A DNA stretch of 64,000 nucleotides, taken from NCBI GenBank assembly GCA_928212115.1, contig CAKMRJ010002223.1, forward strand, positions 311,536,620-311,600,619. The letters are read 5' to 3'. Position numbers and translations under genes: made by a program. The DNA comes from Lactuca virosa. Taxonomy: Eukaryota > Streptophyta > Magnoliopsida > Asterales > Asteraceae. Positions 22,534 through 33,427 of the stretch are shown piece by piece. How positions within the stretch are numbered: position 1 is the first letter of the stretch; every line of letters starts with the position of its first letter. The notes beneath the pieces were generated by a model. It did not search any database. It saw only the letters and a list, made by a program, of their open reading frames with translations, and was not told the origin of the DNA.

Positions 22534-24189
22534 AGTTAGTAGTGTATTCGAGGAGAAAATCAGTAATAATAAAAGTTTTGAGGTAAAGAACATGTGTACC
22601 TTGGTTTTGTTGTGGATCATTCGACCCTACTTACATGTAGTATGCTTTGAGGTGTAGAGCATTCCAGGATCTTGGCAGAACGTCTCCTTCGAGTGTTTCT
22701 AGCCAATATGCTCCTTTTCCTGCTTCAGCATCTATAAGATATGGTCCTTCCCATTTGGGAGCCAATTTTCCTACACCACGATCCTTGGTGTTTTGGAATG
22801 TTTTCCTTAATACCAAGTCTCCTATTTGAAACCTTCTAACCCTTATGTTTCTATTGTAATCCTTGGTGATTCTTTGTTGATGAGCAGCAATGCATATTTT
22901 GGCAAGATCCCTAAGCTCGTCAATAGTGTCAAGATCGTATGTTAGGATCCTGTCGTTATTCTCTTGGTCTTGCAACGAGTATCTTGCCGTCGGGATCACT
23001 ACTTCAGTAGGGATTACTGCTTCTGTCCCAAACACTAAAGAGTATGGGGTCAGACCTGTGGCCACTTTGGAAGTGGTTCTATCTACCCACAAAACGAAAG
23101 GAAGTTCTTCTTCCCATCTTCCCTTCTTTTTGTCCAACCTATTCTTCTAATTGTTAACTATGATTTTGTTGCTAGACATGAGTGGACATTATTATTTTGA
23201 ACATGAGTGGACATTATCATTTTGATCCCCCAACTTGTGCAAAAGTCTCATGTCCTTTTGCTAATAAATTGGGATCCATTGTCGCATATGATTTCAGCCG
23301 GGATCCCGAACCTGGTCAAGATATTAGTCTTAATAAATGATACTACCTCTTTGTCGCTTACCTAGACGAAAGCTTCAACTTCGATCCATTTGGAGAAGTA
23401 ATCAGTCATCACCAGCATGAAGACTTTTCCTCTTGGGGCTACTGGTAATTTTCCTACTATATCCATCCCCCATTTCATGAATGGCCATTGGGAGATAATA
23501 GGATGTTGAGGTTCTGCCGGTTGATGCAGGATGTTGTTGTGTCTTTGGCAGGCATCAGACTTTTGAGCATGTAGAAATGTGTCTTTCTTCATGGTTGGCC
23601 AGTAGTATCCTGTTCTTAGTATTTTGGAGCATAAAGATCTACCCCGGTGTGATTTCCACAATCTCTTTCGTGTATATCCTTTAAGACTTCTGCAGCTTCA
23701 GGATCTTCCAAGCATCTAAGGTATGGACCTGCCATAGATTTTTTGTAAAGTTTACCTTTGATTAACAAGAATCTCGAGACTCTTGTCCTGAATGCTCTTT
23801 CACTTTTTTCTTTTGCCGGTATTGTGCCATTTTGGATATACTCCACAATGGGTTGGGTCCATGATCGCAGACTTCTTTGAGGATCCTGTTCGTCGGGATC
23901 CCTTTGAGAAAGGATCCTAGGGTCAGGATCTTCGATAGCTGCTATGCTTGTCGGATGTTTAGGATCTTCTGATTTGTTGGAGAGGGTTTCTATGGATGGG
24001 TTTATTATGTGGGTTATAGGAATCTTCGTCTCTGGTGGGATCCTAAGGGAGGATCCTAAATTGCCTAATGCATCTGCTTCTGTGTTTTCCTCTCTAGGAA
24101 CTTGGGTTAGGCTAAAGTTTTCGAAATCAGAAGGTAATTTTTTGAGGATCTCTTGGTATAATGCTAATTTTTCACATTTCACTACATAA
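22534..24189 (-). pseudogene. pol: Integrase region of T1 (minus strand)
   Basis: On the minus strand it runs from the RNase H/integrase linker (VPREENTEADAL) through the zinc-binding part (KSDACQRH, with one expected Cys replaced by Ser), the core (WGMDIVGKLP, DYFSKWIEVEAF, then ICDNGSQF near 23270) and the C-terminal part, ending in HLKAYYM and a stop at 22631. Stops and a low-complexity stretch near 23170-23230 disrupt the core. 22534-22630 is the start of the 3' spacer, cut by H. Confidence 0.85.
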
Positions 24190-24812
24190 GATCCATTGTA
24201 GTGATTGGTTAGTAATCAAGAATCAACAAATACCTGAAGATCCATGATTTGAAGGTCCTTAGCTAATTGTAGTCACATGATGAGTGCTTCGTATTCTGCT
24301 TCGTTGTTGGTAGTGTTGAATTCACAACTAACTGCCTGGGGTGTACTGTCCCGCTGTGGCGACTTTAGTATGATCCATAGGCCTGCTCTTTTCTGATTTG
24401 AAGCTCCGTCTGTGAACATCGTCCATTTTCCCAGATGTTCATCTTCTAGGAATTGCTTGGCTTCCATGTCTACTTCGTTTTGTAGATCATCACTAAAGTC
24501 AGCCACCAAGTCTGCTAATGCTTGTGATTTTATGGCTGATCTTGGTTTGTATCTGATGTCAAATGTACTTAAATTCACCGAGCATTTTGCCATCCTTCCT
24601 GACATTTATGGTTTTCTCATGACATTCTTGATACGATAGTTAGTTTTTACATGTATAGTGTGTGTTTCGAAATAGTGTCTTAATTTGGTAGAAGCAGTTA
24701 CTAAGGCAAGAATTAATTTTTCGAGGTGAGAGTATCTGGTTTCATGATCCAGGAGACTTTTACCTACATAGTAGATAGGATGTTGATCCCCGTTAAGATC
24801 CTTCACAGGAAC
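24190..24812 (-). pseudogene. pol: RNase H region of T1
   Basis: The RT connection and RNase H motifs DLNGDQHPIYYVGKSL, KLILALVTAS, FTDGASNQK and TNNEAEYEAL are readable on the minus strand. The frame is broken near 24605 and 24190. The RT upstream of this point is found at 57747 onward, on the other side of T2. A 2-nt loss relative to T2 shifts the frame at the junction. Confidence 0.8.
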
Positions 24813-24817
24813 GACAC

Positions 24818-25390
24818 TTTTAGGGTCACGTTCCATACAATATTCAGGATCGTCAAATATCCAGGATCCTCAGCTACATCAGGATCCCGACTAATTACCG
24901 TTATTATTTTTATTAATATTTATAACGGTCATATTTTGTCTATAACTAGTAAAGGGAAGACCAATTCTCAACGAATAGTCAAATTAACTATGCTAATGAC
25001 CCGGAATACTTTGTCAAATAACATTCATGAAGCTGGTCATAGAGGATCCCGGAAATATCGAACATCTTGTTGGCTAGTTTAGACTATAAATTGACACTTG
25101 TAATCTACACACAACACATTGTTCTTTAGTCTAAGCTTACTCTACGAAATTCTCTACTCATTCTTACTGAGAACTCACTGTAATCTTCATTTTATATCAA
25201 TAAAATACTAAAGGCAGGTGATCGTTATCACCTCCCAAAGTTTTATATCGAAGATCCTGGCAAGGATCAAGGGCTTTCCTTGTAATCCATTGTGTCACTT
25301 TCTTTTATCATTTGCTATTACACAATCTGAACATCACAACCTCTCATTCAATTTTGTCGATTAATACTTGTGTAATTTTTGACCAAAAAA
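24818..25390 (+). repeat. T2 5' LTR (573 bp)
   Basis: Homologous to 57152-57741. The terminal bases are decayed (TTTTAGGG for TGTTAGGG, AAAAAA for AAAACA). It contains the GGATCC boxes and a CTATAAATTG box near 25083. Confidence 0.8.
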
Positions 25391-25391
25391 A

Positions 25392-25411
25392 TTTGGCGCC
25401 CACCATGGGCC
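25392..25411 (+). other. Primer binding site of T2 (TTTGGCGCCCACC type)
   Basis: TTTGGCGCCCACCATGGGCC follows the 5' LTR directly. This form, distinct from the Met-tRNA site of the chromoviruses, is typical of Tat-like elements (from memory). I do not assign the tRNA. Confidence 0.7.
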
Positions 25412-25534
25412 GTGATGTTCAGAATCCTAAAAAAAAATCATGTCTACACAACTGATCCTCTCCTCATCCTCTGCTCCTTCCATTCCAACCAAAAACCTAC
25501 CACCTCCTTTGACCGGGCCCCTACTCAGAGGAAA

Positions 25535-27286
25535 ATGCCTGACACCTCTAAGAAAAGTACCTCCTTAATCGGTAATCCATGAAGTTCGGGATCCTCAGGG
25601 CTTCAGGATCCAACTGCCTCAGTCACTACTACAGAACTTTTCACTATGATGAGAAAAATGACGCAACAGGTGACTCAGAAGCAGGAGGAGAATAGAGCAC
25701 TACTCAAAGAAGTGGAGAGGATGAAGGCAGAATTTCAGAAATCCCAGGAGACAACACCCACAGTTGTGCAACCAAGGATCCTGGACTTCAGTAATGCACA
25801 ATCCTCAGAAAATTACAAGAAGGACACAATTCCTACCACTTTGGAGTCACCCTGGGGGCAACTATGGACAACCGAGCGTCCATGATCAATGATCTCGATG
25901 AGCCTTTCAACAATCCTAGAAACCTTGATTCTAGTAACTTCTTAAACAACAATTGTATTAATACTAACTGTACTAACGTTGACGCAGGAATAAACCCAAA
26001 CATGGCAGGGAAATTCAACAATTAAATCAAATGATCTCCGGTGTACCCAGAGTGGTCCAATCAATACTAGAAGCATCTCTTACAAGCCACATGATCTCGA
26101 GATTTCCTCCTGCGATAGCTGATACCGAAGTTCGTAAGCGCTTCCAAACTCCCAGCATGAAGTCATACGATGGAACTACAAATCCTGAAGAGTATATAGC
26201 CTAATACAGAGAAAGGATGGAGATCATTCCCATCCCAGGGCACTTGAAGGAAGCTTGCCTGTGGAAAGTCTTTGGTTCGACCCTTATAGGATTAGCCCTC
26301 AAATGGTTGCTAAACGTTCCCCCACACTCTATTACTTCATTTGCACACATAGTCAATATCTTTAATAAGCAGTTTTCTTGCAGCAGAACCTTCGATAAGA
26401 TCATTAGTGATCTCTACTGGGTGGTTTAGGATCCTAAGGAAAAACTTAGGGACTTTGGTAACAGGTTTGGCAGGGAAGCTCGAGCATCCCCAACATCGAC
26501 ATGGCCACCACTGAGGAAGCCTCTAGAATGGGACTAAGAAAGTATTCACCCTTCTATGAAGACCTTGTGACGACCCCATGCAAAAGATTATATGAAGTCA
26601 GGTGTCAGGCGTTGAGGTTCATAAGGATCGAAGAGGATAGAGATATCCAAAAAAGAAGCAACCCTTCGGATCAATATCAGAACCCCAATAGGAAGGCTGA
26701 ATCCTCGACTTAAAGATCCTACAAATTGAAGCCCTATTCCAAATCGGATCATCATAGAGTTAATTCCCTTGAAGATGGAGGAGAAGAAGAAGAGCTTCCT
26801 AAAATCACTTACTTTTATTTTTCTGTGGATGTTTCAGGTGTAATTTATTCTATGCATGATCTTGGAGATAAAGCAAGATGGCCAAAGAGAAACAGCAAGA
26901 CCACTGCTTGGAAAGACAAACCTAAATGGTGTGCCTACCACGAAGACTTTGGCCACATAACGGAGGATTGCATAGCCCTACGAAAAGAAATCAACTACCT
27001 CCTTAGTAAAGGACACCTCAAAGAGATCCTCGGGAGAAAAAGAGAAAAATCCAGGGAGAACAGCCAGGATGATCATAGGATCCTGGAGAAATCAGGATCC
27101 CCACCCTCTGACGCCAAGATAATTAAAGTTATCTCAGGCGGATCTAACATCTGTGGCATCTGTTATTCTCTGTCTAAAAGACACGCCAAGGTCTCTAAAA
27201 CAGAAAAGGAGGATAGACCAAGGAAGAATACCATGATTAGCAGTGAAAAAGAAATCACATTTGACGAGACAGATAGGGAAGGAATT
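25535..27286 (+). pseudogene. gag: gag of T2 (broken)
   Basis: It probably starts at ATG 25535 (MPDTSKKST). A heptad-rich coiled coil follows (TMMRKMTQQV to EFQKSQ, 25646-25755), then the capsid block (MKSYDGTTNPEEYIA, PHSITSFAHIVNIFNKQFSC), a charged linker, and a zinc-knuckle-like motif CAYHEDFGHITEDC (C-X2-H-X4-H-X4-C, near 26931). Stops at 26202 and 26427 look like CAA or CAG to TAA or TAG. T1 carries the same gag at 60587-59558. Confidence 0.8.
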
Positions 27287-27925
27287 TAGGATCCTCACCA
27301 TGAGGGACTCGTGATAACACTGTACATGGCCAACCATTTCTTCATAAGGATCCTTGTTGATGGAGGATCCTTGGTAAATATCGTACTCCTAGACGCACTG
27401 AAAAGAATGAATATCCCAGAATCAGAGATAGTCAAGAGATCCTCAGTCCTCATAGGATTTAGCGGGGAAACGAACACACAACTGGAGAAATAAAGCTAAC
27501 AATATACATAGAAGGGATAAACTCTATACAAAATTCTTGTGTTATTGACACCTTGTGTCCTTATAATGTGATACTAGGTAGACCATGGATCCACGAGATG
27601 AAAGCGGTTCCATCAACATACCATCAATGTGTGATGTTGCCCACTCCATGGGGAATAGTGAAGATCATGGGAGATCAACAAGAATTGAAAGAATGCTACA
27701 AAACCTCTATGAAATCTACAACCAAACCCCAACAAGCATACAAACTAAGGCATGGGGCACGACATGTGCCAGAGACAAAGTAACAAGACATAAAGGAAGT
27801 GGCCCTGGGCATCGAGGATCCTGAAGCTAAAGTCCTCATAGGATACTCAATACCTAAGAAGATCGAGTAGGATCTATTGAATTTTTTAAGAACAAAGCAA
27901 GACATTCACATGGAAACACGAAGAT
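27287..27925 (+). pseudogene. Aspartic protease region of T2 (broken)
   Basis: ILVDGGSLVNIVLLDALKR (near 27350) is the active-site region with D-G-G-S, followed by VLIGFSGE and LGRPWIHEMKA. It opens with a TAG at 27287 (likely CAG) and has stops at 27491 and 27781. T1 has the matching region at 59503-58800. Confidence 0.75.
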
Positions 27926-28819
27926 ATGACAGGTATATATAAGAGTATCATTACACATAAACTTAATATTGATCCTTCTTTTAGACCGATACACCAAAAG
28001 AGAAGGAAATTTACACCTAAAAGGAATCAAATCATCCAAGAGGAAGTAGAGAAGTTTCTCAAAACAGGGATGATCAACAAATTAAAGTTCCCAAGATGGC
28101 TAGCTAATGTGGTTGTCGTACAAAAGAAAAACGGCAAATGGCGAGTGTGTGTAGATTACACTAATCTTAACAAGGCTTGTCCTAAGGATCCTTTCCCTCT
28201 ACCACATATTGACTCTATGATAGATGTGACAGCTAGCCATGAACTCCTGACCTTCACGGATGCCTCTGCAGGATTCCAACAAATCCAAATGGAACCATCT
28301 GACCAAGAAGATAATGCATTCATAACACCGACATGTATATATTGTTACACCGTAACGCCTTTTGGTCTTAAAAATGCAGGTGCGACATATCAAAGGTTGG
28401 CGAATCGGATGTTCAAAGACAAGCTGGGAGACACCATGGAAGTTTATATTGACGACATGGTAGTGAAGTCAATGAAAGTCGAAGATCACCTTAAAGACCT
28501 TAAGGAAGCGTTTAACATCTCGGACGAGTACAATATGAAGCTGAACCCACTCAAATGTCACTTTGGAATGAAATCATGCAAGTTCCTTGGATACATGGTA
28601 ACCAAAAGAGGGATAGAAGCAATCCCAGAACAGATAAAAGCAATCATGGAACTAAGATCTCCATCTTCAACAAAGGACATCCAAAGGCTAACCGGAAGAG
28701 TAGCAGCACTCAACAGGATCATTTCAAGATCCTCAGTAAGGTGCAACCCCTTTTACGATATCTTAAAAAAGAACAAGAAATTTGAGTGGAAGGAGGAACA
28801 CAAGAAAGCCTTCCAGTAA
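27926..28819 (+). pseudogene. pol: Reverse transcriptase of T2
   Basis: An open stretch of 297 codons. Motifs: WLANVVVVQKKNGKWR, CVDYTNLNKACPKDPFPLP, FTDASAGFQQIQM, TPFGLKNAGATYQRL and the catalytic YIDDMVVKS near 28445. It has all the RT core blocks but no upstream in-frame connection to protease, so the polyprotein is broken. It is the best-preserved part of T2. Confidence 0.85.
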
Positions 28820-29870
28820 CTCAAAAAATATCTGAGCTCTTCTCCGCTACTTCTGAAACCTATAGATGGAGAACCACTTATTTTCTACCTCTCGGTATCC
28901 TCAAACGCGACAAGTTTCGTTCTGGTCAAGGATATTAACGGGGATCAACATCCTATCTACTATGTAAGTAAAAGTTTCCGGGATCCTGAAACCAGGTACC
29001 CTCACCTAAAAAAATTAATTCTTGCCTTAGTAACTGCTTCTACGGAATTAAGACGCTACTTCAAAACACACACTATACATGTAAAAGCTAACTATCCTAT
29101 CAAGAATGTCATGAGAAAATAAGAAATGTCAGGAAGGATGGAAAAATCGTTGGTCAAGTTAAGCACATTTGACATCAAATACGAACCAATATCCGCCATA
29201 AAATCACAAGCATTAGCAGACTTTGTGGCTGACTTTAGTGATGATCTAAAAAACGAAGTAGACATAGAAGCCAAGCAATTCCTAGATGATGAACACCTGG
29301 GAAGACGGACTATATCCATAGATGGAGCTTCAAATCAGAAAAGAGCAGGCCTAGGGATCATACTAAAGTCAACACAAGGGGACATCATACCCCAGACAGT
29401 TAGTTGTGAATTCAACACTACCAACAACGAAGCAGAATGCGAAGCATTCATCATGGGACTACAATTGACTAAGGATCTTCAAATCAAGGATCTTCAGGTA
29501 TTTGTTGATTCTTTATTACTAACCAGTCACTACAATGGATCTTATGCAGTGAAAGGAGAAAATTTAGCATTATACCTAGAGATCCTCAAAAACTTAGCTT
29601 CTAATTTCGAAAACTTTAGCCTAACCCAAGTTCCCAGAGAGGAAAACATAGAAGCAGATGCATTAGCCGATTTAGGATCCTCCCTTAGGATCCCACCAAA
29701 GACGAAGATTCCTACAACCCACATAATAACCACAGTCATAGAAACCCTCTCCAACAAATCAGAAGATCATAAACATCCGACAAGCATAGCAGCTATAGAA
29801 GATCCCAACTCTAGGATACTTCCTCAAAGGGATCCCGATGCACAGGACCCTCGAAGAAGTCCGTGAACAT
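28820..29870 (+). pseudogene. pol: RNase H region of T2
   Basis: The connection (INGDQHPIYYVSKSF) is followed by a 246-codon frame from 29126 with IDGASNQKRAGLGIIL, CEFNTTNNEAECEAFI and VPREENIEADALADLG. The stop at 28817 is followed directly by readable pol, so it is a point break. It is homologous to T1 24812-24190 in inverted orientation. Confidence 0.8.
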
Positions 29871-30540
29871 GGATCCAACCCATTGTGGAGTATATCCAAA
29901 ATGTCACAATCCCGACAGAAGAAAAAAGTGAAAGAGCATTCAGGACAAGAGTCTTGAGATTCGTGTTAATCCAAGGTAAACTTTACAAAAATCTACGGAA
30001 GGTCCATACCTTAGATGCTTGGAAGATCTTGAAGCTGCAGAAGTCTTAAAGGATATACACGAAGGAGATTGTGGCAATCACACCGGGGGCAGATCCTTAT
30101 GCTCCAAAATACAAAAACTGGATACTACTGGCCAACCATGTAGAATGACTACTTTCTACATGCTCAAAAGTGTGATGCTTGCCAAAGACATAGAAACATC
30201 TTGCATCAACCGGCAGAACCTCTACATCCTATTATCTCCCCATGGCCATTCATGAATGGGGGATGAATATAGTTGGAAAACTACCAGTAGCCCCAGGACG
30301 AAAAGTTTTCATGCTGGTGATGACTGATTACTTCTCCAAATGGATCGAAGCTGAAGCAGGAAAAGGAAAACATTCCAAAACACCAAGGATCCTATTACAG
30401 TAAAATTGGCTCCCAAATGGGAAGGACCATATCTTGTACATGCTGAAGCAGGAAAAGGAGCATACTGGCTAGCAATACTCAAAGGAGATGTTCTGCAAAG
30501 ATCCCGAAATGATATACACCTCAAAGCGTACTACATGTAA
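29871..30540 (+). pseudogene. pol: Integrase of T2, core deleted
   Basis: The zinc-binding part and first core strand (DYFSKWIEAEA) are followed at about 30358 directly by the C-terminal domain (LAPKWEGPYLVHAEAGKGAYW, ending HLKAYYM at 30540). Compared with T1 at least about 400 bp are missing, including the second catalytic Asp and the Glu. The break lies at a GAAGCAGGAAAAGG sequence that recurs downstream at about 30443. Confidence 0.75.
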
Positions 30541-31263
30541 GTAGGATCGAATGATCAACAACAAAACTAAGGTATACATGTTGTGTACCTTAAAACTTTT
30601 ATTATTATTGATTTTCTCCTCGAATACATTACTAACTTAAGCATCGAAGGGGTGTTAGCTAGACTAACGCCCACCCCTAGCTAACGTTTGCTATGTAGAA
30701 CAACGTACATTTAAGGATCCTTAAGAGTGAAGATCCTGAAACATCAGGATCCTCACAATCAAATATCCTGAAACATCAGTTGCCTCACAATCAAAGATCC
30801 TGGAACATCTGGATCCTCAAGTTTGAAGACCCTGAAGCACATGGATCTTGAAAAATAAAGATCTCAATACTTGGTAAACTCCATTATATTTAACAATGTA
30901 ATCTCTAAACTATCATGTACACAAGCTAGAGACTGATCATCTCTCCCATGCTTAAGGTTACTTAATCCCCTCTAATGTTTAAAGAGCTAATTACTTCTTT
31001 CATACGAACTAAGGTTTATACACCTTGCTTAGACGCATGATATCTAACTATGGGATACGGGTAAGGGGATCATTTCACGATCCAGTGGCTTGGCAACCCT
31101 CTTATCTTTAAACATAAGTTGAGATCCTTAAGGCTTATAACATTTTCATGTTATCTAGAAATCGGGATCCTACCCTAGTGATTACTAAAGATTTATAACA
31201 TTTTCATGTTATCCAGAAATCGGGATCGTACCCCAGTGATTACTTAAGGTTTATAACATTTTC
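30541..31263 (+). repeat. T2 3' spacer with AGGATCC repeats and start of the tandem array
   Basis: Non-coding. It holds the inverted counterpart of 13239-12640 of T1: AGGATCC repeats at 30715-30840 and array units with AACATTTTCATGTTAT at 31140-31263. Element G is inserted inside an array unit. Confidence 0.7.
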
Positions 31264-31322
31264 TGTAATACCCGATTCCTGGTATGTCTTTAATTCAAGA
31301 ATTTTTATGTATTTTCTCTGGG

Positions 31323-31421
31323 ACTCGACGAGTTGGTGGCCCAACTCGTCGAGTAGAGACGGGATCTGCGGGAAGTTTAAGTGACCTACTCGACGAGTCG
31401 GAGACTGACTCGGCGAGTAGG
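31323..31421 (+). repeat. Two palindromic hairpins upstream of the G TATA box
   Basis: Hairpin 1 (31323-31354) has perfect 14-bp arms, ACTCGACGAGTTGG and CCAACTCGTCGAGT, with a 4-nt loop. Hairpin 2 (31385-31421) has 15-bp arms with one mismatch, CCTACTCGACGAGTC and GACTCGGCGAGTAGG, with a 7-nt loop. The core box is constant while the arm extensions differ but still pair. They lie 40-140 bp upstream of the TATA-like box. Confidence 0.8.
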
Positions 31422-31460
31422 TGTTGTTTGGGTAAAACCCTAAATTTGAGGGTTTGCACC

Positions 31461-31470
31461 CTATTTAAAC
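31461..31470 (+). promoter_or_regulatory. TATA-like box of the G LTR
   Basis: CTATTTAAAC follows GGTTTGCACC and precedes a leader with AAACCCTAG, paralleling H. Confidence 0.55.
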
Positions 31471-32009
31471 GTCTTATTGCAGTCTCCATCATCCCTTATG
31501 CTCCCAGAACACCTCATATCGAAACCCTAGCCGCTTTGAGTGATCTAAGGCCATTTTTGGTGCTTTTGGGTGGTTTGTGAAGCTTGAAAGGAAGGAAGAA
31601 GCTTGGGAATCCGAGTTGGGGCTTGTAGATCCAGAGGTCTTATTCCATCCTCAGCTCAATCAAGGTAAATGGCCCCTGTTTTGGTCTTCCATTTGGTTGT
31701 TAATCTTTAGGGCTTAGATTTTGGGTGCATTTAGGGCTTTCTAAGCCATTTTCGGATTTATGAAGTGATTCATGGAGTTCTACTTTCAGATCTGAGTCAT
31801 TGGAGGGTCTCATGGAATAAAGGTGCCAAGTCTATGGCCATGAGAGCCCCATGATCATTGTAGATCAACTTTTATGGATTTTTTAGCCAAAAACCCCATG
31901 CATGTGTACGAAGTTTGGGACTTTACGTATAAAATGGACATTATGAGGCCAGATCTATGGTTTTGACGTGTTAAGACCCGTTTAAATCGACTGTATAGTA
32001 AGGGTCAAA

Positions 32010-32460
32010 AAGGGACTCGACGAGTTGTTCTTGGAACTCGGCGAGTCGGTGTGTAATGACCACTAAATCCTTTTTGTGGATGGACCAGTGGTTCGGGAAG
32101 GAAGTCCCGTAAATGTTTAGACTCGTAAAGGGACCTGGGAATCATGGGACTAGACGAGCGTATGAACAGACTCGGCGAGTCCAAGGAAATCTCCCAGCCT
32201 TTGAAGATGAACTCGACGAGTTGTTTATACAACTCGGCGAGTCATAAACTAGACATGTTCTTATAAGGGAGATGAACTCGCCGAGTTTTTATTGGAACTT
32301 GGTGAGTTGGATGAAGATGGTCCTGATGGTTTGAATGAAGGAGAACTCGACGAGTACTCGCTAGACTCGATGAGTGGTGTCGGGGTTGGATTGGGTTAGT
32401 GGAGCATGGACTCGACGAGTTGGTAGACCAACTCAGCGAGTTAGGCCGACTGGATGTTGA
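32010..32460 (+). repeat. Downstream cluster of ACTCGNCGAGT palindrome pairs (G LTR)
   Basis: Pairs at 32015-32046, 32211-32242 and further pairs to 32460. The 32211 pair has 14-nt arms (ACTCGACGAGTTGT and ACAACTCGGCGAGT) with one mismatch and a 4-nt loop. Each pair shares the core but has its own matching flanks. The 3' LTR has the same cluster at about 53390-53800. Confidence 0.75.
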
Positions 32461-32923
32461 CTTTGACCAATGTTGACTTTGCCTGGTTTTGGTATTGACC
32501 CTGGTTGGGTTGTATGTTCGGTTTGATGACTTGAAGGTTGTCGTGTAGGGATTGAGGAGTCGAGGAGAGCCGGCCTTCATGCCGACGACAGTTCAGACAA
32601 TACACGACATCGAGGTGAGTTACCTTCCAGTAAAAGTGGGTTTAAGGCACCAAGGCCGACCCACTATTTATTGTTAGTTGAGACGATTATCTTTGTGATA
32701 ATTGTCGGGTCTGTTATTGTTGGTTATGTGGGTATGCTAGTTTGCCAGTTACTATGTTATATGAGATAGTATCAGTAGTAGGGGACTAGTCCCCGATCCG
32801 GTCGCTAGGACCAATGGGTAGGTCGGTCACCCCAGATATGTCTGACAGCATGATTATGATATGATATTATGTGTTAGTAGTAGGGGTGAAATAGTCCCCG
32901 TGTTCGGTTGAGATAGACCGGAG

Positions 32924-33083
32924 AGTAGGTCGGCACCCCAGAATAGCTTGACATGGGTAGGTCAGCACCCCAGAATAGCTTGATGTGGGTAGGTCAGCAC
33001 CCCATAATGGCTTGACATGGGAAGGTCAGCACCCCATAATGGCTTGACATGGGTAGGACGGGCGCCCTAGAATTGCCCGGTAG
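32924..33083 (+). repeat. 32-bp tandem array in the G LTR
   Basis: Four to five units of GTAGGTCAGCACCCCAGAAT plus 12 bp (GCTTGACATGG type). The copy in the 3' LTR is at about 54143-54299. Spacers are absent, so this is a tandem and not a CRISPR array. Confidence 0.8.
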
Positions 33084-33414
33084 TATGTATGTTATGTGGT
33101 TGTATGGTATGTGGTATGATGGGGGAAGTCAGTAAGCTTTGTGCTTACAGTTTTAGTTTTGGTTTCAGGTACCTCTTCTTCTAAGGGTTGTATGGTATGT
33201 GGTATGATGGGGGAACACACACACACATGGTTTCCGCATGGAGTTTTCTGGGGATGTACTATGATTTATTTCACTTTTGACGATATGATTTTCAGACACT
33301 TTGTTATGTTTGTTTTGCAAATGACATGGCATGGGAAATGTTTTGGTGAACTAAATTGTGAAATACTAAATTAAAAATGAAATTTTTGGGCTTGAATTTT
33401 GGGATGTTACAAGT

Positions 33415-33427
33415 TGGTATCAGAGCC
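33415..33427 (+). other. Primer binding site, Met-tRNA type (G)
   Basis: TGGTATCAGAGCC lies 3 nt after the LTR. Confidence 0.9.

Larger units (their letters stand above)
31264..33411 (+). repeat. G 5' LTR (2148 bp)
   Basis: TGTAATACCC to TGTTACA. It contains ACTCGACGAGT-type palindrome pairs, a TATTTAAAC box at 31462, a GTAAAT donor-like site at 31665, a second palindrome cluster at 32010-32460, a 32-bp tandem array and a TTTCAG acceptor-like site at 33168. Confidence 0.9.

Noticed and set aside
954..33427. TGGTATCAGAGCC as part of a tRNA gene
   Set aside because: Each copy directly follows an LTR end and lacks the rest of a tRNA. They are primer binding sites.
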